The notes beneath the pieces were generated by a model that saw only the letters and a program-made list of their open reading frames with translations, made no database searches and was not told the DNA's origin. Below are positions 14,238-22,043 of a stretch of 26,849 nucleotides of DNA, in pieces (the stretch's first letter is position 1; each line of letters starts with the position of its first letter). The stretch is from DSNY01 sp016861185 (GTDB lineage: Bacteria > Pseudomonadota > Gammaproteobacteria > Burkholderiales > Burkholderiaceae_F): positions 1 to 26,849 of the forward strand of contig SZOR01000056.1 in the NCBI GenBank assembly GCA_030263275.1, read 5' to 3'. The position numbers and the translations under genes are program-made.

Positions 14238-17037
14238 CGATCACTCCTTCCGCGCGTTCGACCTTGCCGTAGCGCACCGGCCGCAGCTTCGCCAGCGCGC
14301 CGTAGCTGTCGCGCACCCATTGGTCGTAGACGCCGGCGGCCGTACGCTTGGCGTTGACCTCGTGCAGCTCGATCGCCTTCTCCTCGAACGGGAAGGCCTG
14401 CTCTTCGAGCAGCACGTTGTACTGCTCGAGCTCGTCCTTCTTCAGCCCCTTCGGCCGCTGCGAATTGAGCATCGACTTGCCGAAGTCGCGATACAGTTCC
14501 GCGGTGTGGAAGGTCGCTGCGGTCGCGACTTCGGCCACGCCGTAGTCGGCCGCCGCCGCGTACGCCTTGAGCGCCGCTTCCATCCGGTCCTTCTTCAGCT
14601 TCAGGTTGCGCTTCAGCGGCTCGACCAGCGCGACCTTGCGGTAGTCGTCGACGAGCGGCTGCGCGAGCGCCAGCGTGGCCAGCGCGCCGAGATAGCGCGT
14701 GCGGTCGGTGCGCGCGCGGCCGGCCGTCTGGTCGGCCTTCTGCACTTCGCGCATCAGTGCGAGCGAGCGCGCGGCGTTGCCGTCTTCCTGCGCGATCTTC
14801 GCGAGCCGGTAGCGCGCTTCGACCGACGCTTCGAGTGGCTCCGGATACTGCTTCGCATAGCGCTCGTACACGCGCGCGGCCTGCGCGCGCGCGCCCGCCT
14901 TCTCGTACATCTCGGCAGCCTGCCACAGGCCTGCGCGCGCGAGCTGCGGGTCCCTGCCCGCCGCGGCGATGCGCTCGAATTCGCCGGCCGCCTGTGCCCA
15001 CTGGCCCTGCTCCAGGTATGCGGCGGCCAGCTTGTTCGTGACTTCGTCCTGCAGCGGATGTTTCGGATAGCGCGCGCGGAAATCGGTCAGCAGCCGCGTG
15101 GCGCCGGCCCAGTCCTTCAGCGCAATCAGCGCGGCCGCCGCGTCGTATTGCGCAGTCGCTGCGACGGTCGAACCCGGCGCGAGCGCGCCGACCCGGTTGA
15201 AGTGCGCGATCGCGTCGACGAGCTTGCCCTGCGCCTGTGCCTGTTCGCCCTGCTTGTAGACCGACGCCGCGAGCCTTTCGGTCAGTGCGCCGCGCTGCGA
15301 GTCGTTCGCCGGCACGAGCGCGAGCACTTCGCCGTAGCCGCGCTCGGCTTCGGCGAACGCGCCGCGGTCGAACGCCGCATGCGCGATCACGGTCCAGGCG
15401 ACGCGCCGCTGCGCGGCGTCTGCGGGCGGCTTGAGCGCGACGACGCGCTGCGCGACTTCGACCGCGCGTTGCGGATCGTTCAGTGCGTAGAGCCTCTCCG
15501 CCGTGTTGGTCAGCACCGCGGCGCGGCGCGGATCCTGCGGGAACGCCTGCGCGAAGCGCAGCGCGCTTTCGACGCCCGCCAGTTGCGCGTTGCGCGCGTC
15601 GTTCGCGGCGGCGCGCTTTTCGAGCTGCGCGTAGGCGAGCAGCGCCGCGTAGCCGGCATCGGCGCTCTTCGCGTGCTGCGGATACTGGTACGCCGACTTC
15701 TCGTATTCGGCGGCGGCTTCCGCGTAGCGGCGGTCCTCGTACAGCAGCTCGGCCAGCAGGAAGTTGTTCTGCGCGGCCTGCGGATCGTTCGGGAACGAGG
15801 TCAGGTAGCTGCGGTACCAGCGCACCGCTTCCTGGTAGTCCTCGGTCCTCTTGCTCTTCTGCGCAGCCGCGTGATGGTGGCGCGCCAGTTCCTCGAGGTG
15901 CGTCTTGACGAGCGGCGCGCTGCGCTGCCAACCGGCCGGGTTGGCGCGCTGGAACTCGCTGCCCACCCCGTAGTGGACGACGTAGCGCTTCTTCGCGTCG
16001 AGCGCGAGCGTCTCGAAGCCGTTCTTCGCGTAGATGTCGATCACGCGCGCCTGCAGCACCGGCGACTCCTTGTGCAGCGGATGGCGCTGCGCGAACGCGG
16101 TGAAGGTGTCGGCGGCGTCCTTGACGCGGTCCTGCTTGATGTACAGCTCGCCCAACTGCTGGTAGACGCGGAATTCGTATTCGCGCCGCACCGGCGTCGT
16201 GATGTACGCCGGAATCGACGCCGCCCCCTGCAGGTTCTCCAGGCTCAGGCTCGTGACGCGGAAAGTGTCCTCGACCAGTTCGCGATCGGCGCGCGTGAGC
16301 CCCGGCAGCTTGTCGAGATCGCTTTCGTCGCCGCGGCCGGCGAGCTTCAGATCGAGCACGCCGAAGAACGAGTGCAGCGCTTCCTCGAGCCGGCCCTGCT
16401 TGAACAGCGACCAGCCGTGCATGTAGAGCGACCGCTCGTGGTAAGGCGTGCCCCGGCCTGTCGCCATCGTCTGTGCGTACGCCGCCTCGGCCTTGGCGTA
16501 GTTGCGCAGCGTGAACAGCAACTCGCCGCGGCGGAACTGCGCCTCTTCGCGATGCCGCGTCGCGGGGTAGGCTTCGACGAGGCGGTCGAGCGTCTTCAGC
16601 GCCGTTTCAAGCTCGCCGTTCAGTTCGTGCGCGCGCGCGAGCTGGTACAGCACGCGATCGTTGTCGGGCGCGTTCGGGTAGGCCTTCAGGTAGTCGGTGT
16701 AACGCGCGATCGCCGCCCGATAGTCGGCCGAGCCCGCCTGCGCTTCCCCGGCCGCGGACTGCGAATCGATGCGATCCATCTCCAGATCGCCGAGCCGGCG
16801 CAGCGCCTCGCGCCGGTGCGGTTCGCGCGGCGCGGTCGCGAGGAAGTCGCGATACGCCTTCGACGCAACCTCTTCGTTCGCCTTGACCCCCGGATCGGCT
16901 TCGACCTTGATCGCGCGGCTGGCGAGCGACTTCAGCGTCGGCGGCTCGGGAGCCTGCGCGCGCTTGGACGTGCTCGCGCAGCCGGCGAGCAGCGCGGCGG
17001 CGACGAGCAGCGCGAGCGGGCTACCGGGTCGCCGCAC
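14224..17037 (-). CDS. Long TPR-repeat lipoprotein (937 residues)
   Basis: A GTG start at 17037 follows an AGGGGA ribosome site by five bases and gives a clean lipoprotein signal, LLVAAALLAGC with C20 lipidated. The rest is helical repeat of TPR/Sel1-like type, with many units such as 'AIARYTDYLKAYPNAPDNDRVLYQLARAHELNGELETAL', and no enzyme motif. The gene overlaps the upstream 650-residue TPR gene by 17 bases and the downstream TPR lipoprotein gene by 14. The large size suggests a periplasm-spanning or outer-membrane-bound scaffold. Comparable long TPR proteins occur in the Glt/Agm gene sets (inference). The same frame runs back to 17559, but that part is a shadow of the upstream gene. Confidence 0.82.
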   Translation of the reverse strand: MRRPGSPLALLVAAALLAGCASTSKRAQAPEPPTLKSLASRAIKVEADPGVKANEEVASKAYRDFLATAPREPHRREALRRLGDLEMDRIDSQSAAGEAQAGSADYRAAIARYTDYLKAYPNAPDNDRVLYQLARAHELNGELETALKTLDRLVEAYPATRHREEAQFRRGELLFTLRNYAKAEAAYAQTMATGRGTPYHERSLYMHGWSLFKQGRLEEALHSFFGVLDLKLAGRGDESDLDKLPGLTRADRELVEDTFRVTSLSLENLQGAASIPAYITTPVRREYEFRVYQQLGELYIKQDRVKDAADTFTAFAQRHPLHKESPVLQARVIDIYAKNGFETLALDAKKRYVVHYGVGSEFQRANPAGWQRSAPLVKTHLEELARHHHAAAQKSKRTEDYQEAVRWYRSYLTSFPNDPQAAQNNFLLAELLYEDRRYAEAAAEYEKSAYQYPQHAKSADAGYAALLAYAQLEKRAAANDARNAQLAGVESALRFAQAFPQDPRRAAVLTNTAERLYALNDPQRAVEVAQRVVALKPPADAAQRRVAWTVIAHAAFDRGAFAEAERGYGEVLALVPANDSQRGALTERLAASVYKQGEQAQAQGKLVDAIAHFNRVGALAPGSTVAATAQYDAAAALIALKDWAGATRLLTDFRARYPKHPLQDEVTNKLAAAYLEQGQWAQAAGEFERIAAAGRDPQLARAGLWQAAEMYEKAGARAQAARVYERYAKQYPEPLEASVEARYRLAKIAQEDGNAARSLALMREVQKADQTAGRARTDRTRYLGALATLALAQPLVDDYRKVALVEPLKRNLKLKKDRMEAALKAYAAAADYGVAEVATAATFHTAELYRDFGKSMLNSQRPKGLKKDELEQYNVLLEEQAFPFEEKAIELHEVNAKRTAAGVYDQWVRDSYGALAKLRPVRYGKVERAEGVIDAIR

Positions 17038-18973
17038 CGCCGTCCCCTTTCGCCAGATTGGCGCGGTCGTAGATCTGCGCGACCGCAAAACGCGCCTGCG
17101 ACACGTACGCGGCGAGCCGTTCCTTCTGCTTCGCCAGTTCGGCGACTGCGAGCTCCTGCACCTGGTTCTGCTGCGCGGCCGCGAGTTCCGCCACCCGCGG
17201 CTGCAACGCCTTGACGCGCGCGGCGAGCGCTTCGATGCGCGCGGCGAAGGCGTCGAGCTTCGCCGGCTCGTCGCGCTGCGCTTTCTGCAGCGCCGCGTCG
17301 CGCGCGTGCGCCTCGCCGAGGTTGCGTTCCAATTCGGCCAGGTTCTTCTTCGCCTGCCACAGCCGGTCGGCGAAGTTCTGCGTCTGCTGCCAGGCGAGCG
17401 CACCCGCGGCGCGCCGCAGCCGTTCGCGCGCGGCCGCGATTTCGGGATCGTTTCCGCCGCGTTCGACGATCGCGCGGACGCTGTCGATCCGTGCCCGCAG
17501 CTCGCGCTCGCGCGCATCGGCGAAGGCCGCGACATCGGCCTCGCGTTCGACGCGGGCAAGCTCGGCCTGCAGCGCGTTGCGCTTGCCGTCGTAGATGCCG
17601 AGGTCGATCGACTTCTCCCGCTCGCGCACGGCGGGCAGCCGTTCGGCGAAGGCCTGGCGGCGGTTGGCGAGCATCGCGCGCAGCACGTCGAGGCTGTTTT
17701 CCCACTGCTTCAGGTTGCGCGCGAGGAACAGCAGGTCGCGATAGTTCTTGAACGCCTCCTGGAACTCGTGCTGCGCGAGCACCGGCGCGAGATGACCGCT
17801 GTGCGGCAGCTCGGGCAGTTGCTCGATGTTCCAGAACCAGCCCATCTCCTCGCCGGGATTGCGTTCGATCAGTCCCGCGAGCAGCTTGCCGGCGCGGATC
17901 GCCGCGATCGACTCGTCGAGCCGCGCGTTCTCCTGCTCGAACGCGCCGATCGCGTCCTGATACAGGCCGAGAGCCTTGCCGTACGCGCCCAGCTCGGCGT
18001 ATGCGTAGGGCACCGCGAGCTTGGCTTCGAGCACCGCGGCGTCGCTCGGATCGCGCTGCGCCAGCTCCGTCCACGGCACGAGCGCCGCGTTCAGGTTCTT
18101 GCCGCTGGCGGCGGCCCAGCCGAAGCCGAGCAGCGCCTTGTTGGCGAGCATGCCGGTCAATCGCACGCGCTCGAGCGAGCGGCGCGCGTCCTCGGCGCGA
18201 TCCTCCTGCAGCGCGGAGAACCCGAGCGCCACGTTGGCCTTGTCGCGCAGGCTGCGGAATTCCTCGCTGCCGGTCGGAACGCGGCCCACTTCGTCGAGCA
18301 GCGCAGCACCCTTCGCCGCCTCGCCGCCCTTGATCATCGCCACGCCGAGGTTGTAGCGCGCGTACAGGGCGACATCGCTGCCGGGTTTGCCGCTCTTCGC
18401 CAGCGCATCGAGCGCGCGCGCCGCGCCGGCGTAGTCGCCGCGCGCCATCGCGAGTTGCGCCTGCAGCAGCACGCGGTCTTCCTGCAGATCGGCCGGAAGG
18501 CTTCGCTCGATGCGCGCAAGCGCTTCTTCGGCCTGCGCGTGCAAGCCGCGCTGATAGCGGATCTTCGCGAGATAGAACCAGGCGCGGTCGCGCACCGGCG
18601 GCGGCGCGCCCTTTTCGATCAGCTTGGCGAAGATCTCGCCCGCCTCGCGGTGCAGCCCGTACGAGAGGAAAAGACCGCCGCGCAGCACCTCGGCCTCGTC
18701 CGCGTGCTTCGGCATGCGGTCGAAGTGCTGCGAGACCATCAGGTTCGTCACCGCGCTGAAGTAGCGGCCCTGGTAGAAGTAGAAAAGGCTGTCGCCGTAG
18801 TGCGGGTCCTGCACGCTGGTCGGCGGCTCGGGCTTCTTCGTCGAGGGCCACAGCGACTTCACCCAGCCGAACTGCGCGTGCGCGGGCGCCGCGCAGGCGA
18901 GCGCCAGCGCGCACGCTGCAAGCCGCAGCGTGCGACTCAGCCCGCGCTTACCCGGGTGACCGCCGTTGCGCAT
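17021..18973 (-). CDS. Exported TPR and coiled-coil protein (650 residues)
   Basis: An N-terminal signal peptide is likely cleaved after AHA at residue 33. The mature part opens with FGWVKSLWPSTKKPEPPTSVQDPHYGD, followed by TPR-like helical repeats to about residue 330. A conserved-looking middle reads GWFWNIEQLPELPHSGHLAPVL. From about 400 to 640 the sequence is rich in E, R, A, Q and L with heptad character, suggesting coiled coils. There are no catalytic motifs. It starts five bases after the stop of the preceding small gene and overlaps the next TPR gene by 17 bases. It is probably a periplasmic scaffold of the same machine, but I do not recognise a named family. Confidence 0.78.
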   Translation of the reverse strand: MRNGGHPGKRGLSRTLRLAACALALACAAPAHAQFGWVKSLWPSTKKPEPPTSVQDPHYGDSLFYFYQGRYFSAVTNLMVSQHFDRMPKHADEAEVLRGGLFLSYGLHREAGEIFAKLIEKGAPPPVRDRAWFYLAKIRYQRGLHAQAEEALARIERSLPADLQEDRVLLQAQLAMARGDYAGAARALDALAKSGKPGSDVALYARYNLGVAMIKGGEAAKGAALLDEVGRVPTGSEEFRSLRDKANVALGFSALQEDRAEDARRSLERVRLTGMLANKALLGFGWAAASGKNLNAALVPWTELAQRDPSDAAVLEAKLAVPYAYAELGAYGKALGLYQDAIGAFEQENARLDESIAAIRAGKLLAGLIERNPGEEMGWFWNIEQLPELPHSGHLAPVLAQHEFQEAFKNYRDLLFLARNLKQWENSLDVLRAMLANRRQAFAERLPAVREREKSIDLGIYDGKRNALQAELARVEREADVAAFADARERELRARIDSVRAIVERGGNDPEIAAARERLRRAAGALAWQQTQNFADRLWQAKKNLAELERNLGEAHARDAALQKAQRDEPAKLDAFAARIEALAARVKALQPRVAELAAAQQNQVQELAVAELAKQKERLAAYVSQARFAVAQIYDRANLAKGDGGAATR

Positions 18974-18978
18974 CGGGA

Positions 18979-19500
18979 CTACTGCCAGACCTTGACTTCG
19001 AATTCGGGCTGCAGCTTGCCGGTCGAGTCCTTGATCTGCAGCTCGATGTATTTCGGCTCGGTGCTCTTGTCGAAGCGGATCGTCGCACCGCGCTTGTAGT
19101 CGCGGTCGTGCGGCCCCTTGCCGGTGAAGAAGGCGACCAGCTCATGCGACCCCGCCTTCAGGTTTCCGACGTAGATCCGCTGCACGCCGCCGCGATGCAG
19201 CGCCTGCACCTCGGCCGGCGTGTACAGGTAGTTGGCGACGTCCTTGTCGTCGAGCTTGATCTTGACCGAGTCGAGCTGAAACAGCTTGCCCACGTCCATC
19301 GACACGAAGATCGCGACCTGCGTGTTGGCGGGAAACAGCAGCTCTTCCTCGAGCACCATCAGGTCGCGGTTCAACCGGATCACGTCGCCCTTGACGTCCT
19401 GGATGCGGTCGTCGAGGTTGGCCGTGGTTGTCTGCGCCGCAACCGGCGCCGCCGCGGCGCACAGCACCACGGCAAGAACAAGGCAGCAGCGCTTCAGCAT
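18979..19500 (-). CDS. Small periplasmic protein, beta-rich C-terminus, unknown function
   Basis: The 173-residue protein has a signal peptide (cleavage near residue 22) with two cysteines in its early part but no lipobox. A short predicted coiled coil (about 28-55, LDDRIQDVKGDVIRLNRDL) is followed by a beta-rich domain. The domain contains 'GGVQRIYVGNLKAGSHELVAFFTGKG', which resembles PEGA- or Ig-like surface domains. An AAGGAG site eight bases upstream supports the ATG. It lies between the DUF3570 barrel gene (12 bases away) and the long TPR genes. This suggests an adaptor between outer-membrane and scaffold parts, but no function can be assigned. Confidence 0.7.
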   Translation of the reverse strand: MLKRCCLVLAVVLCAAAAPVAAQTTTANLDDRIQDVKGDVIRLNRDLMVLEEELLFPANTQVAIFVSMDVGKLFQLDSVKIKLDDKDVANYLYTPAEVQALHRGGVQRIYVGNLKAGSHELVAFFTGKGPHDRDYKRGATIRFDKSTEPKYIELQIKDSTGKLQPEFEVKVWQ

Positions 19501-19512
19501 GCCTGCACTCCT

Positions 19513-20625
19513 TCAGAACGTCGCCGACACGAAGACCTGCACCACGTTCGCGTCGTGCGCGTACGGGCTGCCGGTGCGGATGTCGGTGAAATCGGTGAAA
19601 TCGAAGCGCGACCGTTCGAGCGCGCCGTGGATCCTGACTTCGTACCTGCCGGGAACGCGTTTCCAGGTGTACGCGAGCTTGGCGCCGAGGCCGACGCTCG
19701 TGAATGTGCCGAGCTGGCGGTTGCGCGTCACGTACAGCGTCTCGCTCGTCGCGTTGTCGCTGTAGAACAGCGCGCGGTCCTGCGTGTAGTAGCGCAGGTA
19801 CGCGTCGGCGAGCCACTGCTCGCCGAAGTGGCGCGCGTAGCCCGCCTCCGCCGTGTGCGAGCGGATGTCCCACGTGTCCCAGTAGTAGCGGTACTCGGCG
19901 CGCACCGACTGCCGATCGGCGATCTCGCCGATCGTGCGCAGCTTCACGGCGCGGCTCGAGCGCGTGCGCGGGTTGCGCTCCGGAATGAGTGCGCCGAACA
20001 CGCGCGCGGCGCGGTACGGGCTGCCGAGGAAACCGTCGTCGGCGACCGCTTCGAAGTTCAGGCTCGCCAGCCAGCGCGGCGTCAGGATCTGCGTGACGCC
20101 GACGCGATAACGCCAGTGCGAAGCGTTGTCGAAGAAGCCGCGATCCTTGTGTCCGACCTTGTCGCGCGCGCGCGTGAAGCCGAGCGCGACGCTCGTCATG
20201 CCGCCGAAGGTCTCCTGCGACACGTCGAGGCTCACCGCGTCGGCCTGGTAGTCGGGCTCGCGGCTGGTCGACGCGGAAAGCGAGATCAGCGCGTCGCGCA
20301 CCGCGTAGTCGAGCCCGAGCGCGTATTCGTTGCGCGTCTCCTTGTAGGGGCTGGCCTGCGTGACGACGTCGATCGACGCATTGCTGACCATGTCCGCGTA
20401 GTACGACGCCGACAGCGACACGCGGTCGATCATGTTCTTGCGAACCAGCAGCGCAGGGCCGGTCGCACGCACGCCGCCGCCGTCGTAGCCGTGGAACATC
20501 AGGTCGGCGCGGTTTTCCGGCAGATCGACGGCCTTTGCACTGCCGACCGCGGCGAGCCCGCCCGCGAGCCCAAGCAATCGCGCGAGCAGCGAGCCGATGC
20601 GGCGCGCGCCGTCAATTGCAGCCAC
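19513..20625 (-). CDS. DUF3570 outer-membrane beta-barrel-like protein
   Basis: The 370 residues match my recollection of DUF3570. The mature N-terminus ENRADLMFHGYDGGGVRATGPALLVRKN is followed by many alternating amphipathic strands rich in Y, R and D, and the last residue is F, a common outer-membrane barrel ending. A signal peptide precedes it (cleavage near residue 29). I chose the GTG at 20625 because GGGAGG lies five bases upstream; the frame continues to 20652 but without a better site. It overlaps the DUF4266 gene by 14 bases. DUF3570 and DUF4266 genes are, to my knowledge, usually adjacent, suggesting a joint complex. Function unknown. Confidence 0.85.
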   Translation of the reverse strand: MAAIDGARRIGSLLARLLGLAGGLAAVGSAKAVDLPENRADLMFHGYDGGGVRATGPALLVRKNMIDRVSLSASYYADMVSNASIDVVTQASPYKETRNEYALGLDYAVRDALISLSASTSREPDYQADAVSLDVSQETFGGMTSVALGFTRARDKVGHKDRGFFDNASHWRYRVGVTQILTPRWLASLNFEAVADDGFLGSPYRAARVFGALIPERNPRTRSSRAVKLRTIGEIADRQSVRAEYRYYWDTWDIRSHTAEAGYARHFGEQWLADAYLRYYTQDRALFYSDNATSETLYVTRNRQLGTFTSVGLGAKLAYTWKRVPGRYEVRIHGALERSRFDFTDFTDIRTGSPYAHDANVVQVFVSATF

Positions 20626-20854
20626 AGCCGCCTCCCTGCACGCCGGTCGCACCGCGCGAGCCTTCGCGCACGTCGCGTACGTGCTCGAAGTGCTTGTCCG
20701 ACAGGCCGTCGCGCTGCAGCTTCATCACCGGGTCGGCGAGCCGCTCGCGCTCGTACGGCTTGACCCAGGGCTGCAGCCGCGCGCAACCCGCCAGCGCCGC
20801 GCATGCGAGCAATACGGCCGCGGCGTTCTTCACGATCGACGGCGTGCGCTTCAT
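20612..20854 (-). CDS. DUF4266 lipoprotein ending GGGCGCN
   Basis: The 80-residue protein has a lipobox LAGC with lipidated C24. The mature part reads PWVKPYERERLADPVMKL and later HVRDVREGSRGATGVQ, and ends GGGCGCN. This is the DUF4266 pattern. The two final cysteines, C77 and C79, could bind metal or form a redox pair. The RGAT at 67-70, after EGS, resembles the (S/D)GA(T/S) sites that ApbE enzymes load with FMN, with T70 as candidate acceptor; an apbE gene opens the same visible operon. The start overlaps the tlpA-like stop by four bases. It should be anchored at the outer membrane. Function is unknown; flavinylation is a hypothesis. Confidence 0.85.
   Translation of the reverse strand: MKRTPSIVKNAAAVLLACAALAGCARLQPWVKPYERERLADPVMKLQRDGLSDKHFEHVRDVREGSRGATGVQGGGCGCN
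20631..20636 (-). promoter_or_regulatory. Ribosome binding site deciding the DUF3570 start
   Basis: GGGAGG on the minus strand lies five bases before the GTG at 20625. It is encoded inside the glycine codons of the DUF4266 C-terminal GGGCGCN motif. Confidence 0.6.
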
Positions 20855-21372
20855 TCCTTCAGCAGCTCCCGGATCTGCTTTTCGTAGGTGTCCTCGTAGC
20901 CGTCGCGATAGCCGCGATGGATGTAGCGCACGCGGCCGTCGCGGTCGATCAGCACGGTCGAAGGCATCGCGCTGAGGTCGTACAGCCGGCTCACCTTCTT
21001 CTCCGAGTCGAACAGCACCGGAAAGCGCAGCCCGAGCTTGGCTGCGAGGTCGGCGGCCTTGCGCGGCTCCTCGTCGATGTTGACGCCCAGCAGCACGAAA
21101 CCCGAACTGCGGTACTTGTCGTACAGCCGGTTCAGATGCGGCATCTCGACGCGGCACGGGCCGCACCAGGTCGCCCAGAAGTTCACCATCACGACGCGGC
21201 CGCGCTGCTCCTGCAGCCGCAGGTTCGTGCCGCCGATCGCGGGCAGCGTGAAATCCGGTGCTTTCGCAGCCGCCGCCAGCGTGGCGTACGCGTCGGCCGC
21301 GGCCAGGCCCAGCGCCGCGGCGAGCCACGCGCCCGCCGCGCGGCGGAGGAGGGTCTGCAACTTCACGTTCAT
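20851..21372 (-). CDS. TlpA/ResA-like periplasmic thioredoxin
   Basis: The 173-residue protein has an N-terminal signal or anchor segment (about 10-30) and a redoxin domain. The domain has the active site WCGPC (C70, C73) in MVNFWATWCGPCRVEMPHL and the cis-proline region SAMPSTVLID. TlpA-like proteins reduce disulfides in the periplasm and receive electrons from DsbD or CcdA; dsbD is encoded in the left part of the window. I chose the ATG at 21372, ten bases after the preceding stop. A GTG at 21402 in frame would overlap that gene by 20 bases and has no ribosome site. Its likely clients are the DUF4266 cysteines or the haem-attachment cysteines (inference). Confidence 0.88.
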   Translation of the reverse strand: MNVKLQTLLRRAAGAWLAAALGLAAADAYATLAAAAKAPDFTLPAIGGTNLRLQEQRGRVVMVNFWATWCGPCRVEMPHLNRLYDKYRSSGFVLLGVNIDEEPRKAADLAAKLGLRFPVLFDSEKKVSRLYDLSAMPSTVLIDRDGRVRYIHRGYRDGYEDTYEKQIRELLKE

Positions 21373-21382
21373 CGCGAATCGG

Positions 21383-22030
21383 TCAGAAGAAGAAGGTCGC
21401 ACCGGCGGAAAGCTCGAGGTTCTGCGTGCTCTGCCGCCGGCCGAGCAGGTCGAGCGAATAAACGTGGTCGCGCAGATCGACCTGCAGCGAGAACCAGTCC
21501 TTCAGGAACACGCGCAGCCCGAGACCGAAGTTCACCGTCTGCTTGCGCTGCTCGAGGAACTTGGTGCTGCCGATGCCGGCGATCAGGTACAGGGCCGAGG
21601 TCTTGGCGAAGCGGCGGCCGAAGAACACCTCGCCCGGCAGCACGTTGTAGCCGGCCGAAAGGTTGTAGTAGGAGAGCGTTTCCTTCGGCTGCGGAAAAAC
21701 GCCGCCCGGCAGGATCTGGCGGAAGTTCTCGTCGCTGACCTCGGTCCGTGCGTACGCGGCCTCGACGAAGATGTCTTCGGTGATGTGGTAGCCGAGGCGC
21801 AGTCCGTAGACGGCGCTCGTGCCGAAGTTTTCGGTCGCGTACGTGCCGGCGAACAGCCCCGCGACGAAATCGTTCGAAGGGATCTTCGGCACGCGCACGT
21901 CGCGCCGCGGCACCTGCGGTTCGATCACCTGCTCGTTGGCCGGTTTGCCCGCCTGCGCGTGCGCCGCCAGCGCTGCGCACGCCAGCGCGAGGAAGGCGAA
22001 CAAGCGGACCGGGAATTGCCTGGGAATCAT
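21383..22030 (-). CDS. Outer-membrane beta-barrel protein
   Basis: The 215 residues start with a signal peptide cleaved near AHA at residue 24. After a proline-rich linker comes a barrel domain (about 54-215) with alternating strands such as 'YGLRLGYHITEDIFVEAAYARTEV' and the terminal FFF typical of outer-membrane insertion. It resembles the outer-membrane beta-barrel domain found in myxobacterial gliding clusters, such as GltA/GltB-like proteins; this is by pattern only. It lies 13 bases after the SH3-barrel gene and 10 bases before the tlpA-like gene. It shares the final 'LSAGATFFF/LSFFF' type ending with that neighbour, suggesting paired barrels. Confidence 0.82.
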   Translation of the reverse strand: MIPRQFPVRLFAFLALACAALAAHAQAGKPANEQVIEPQVPRRDVRVPKIPSNDFVAGLFAGTYATENFGTSAVYGLRLGYHITEDIFVEAAYARTEVSDENFRQILPGGVFPQPKETLSYYNLSAGYNVLPGEVFFGRRFAKTSALYLIAGIGSTKFLEQRKQTVNFGLGLRVFLKDWFSLQVDLRDHVYSLDLLGRRQSTQNLELSAGATFFF

Positions 22031-22043
22031 CGGCGCTCGCGGA

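Noticed and set aside
13810..17214. A 1134-residue plus-strand open frame and similar long plus-strand frames across 10345-26688
   Set aside because: They are antisense shadows of the minus-strand operon, rich in R, A, V and L with no domain or ribosome site.
20626..20652. Alternative GTG start for the DUF3570 gene at 20652
   Set aside because: It lacks a ribosome site, whereas GGGAGG stands at the right distance from the GTG at 20625.
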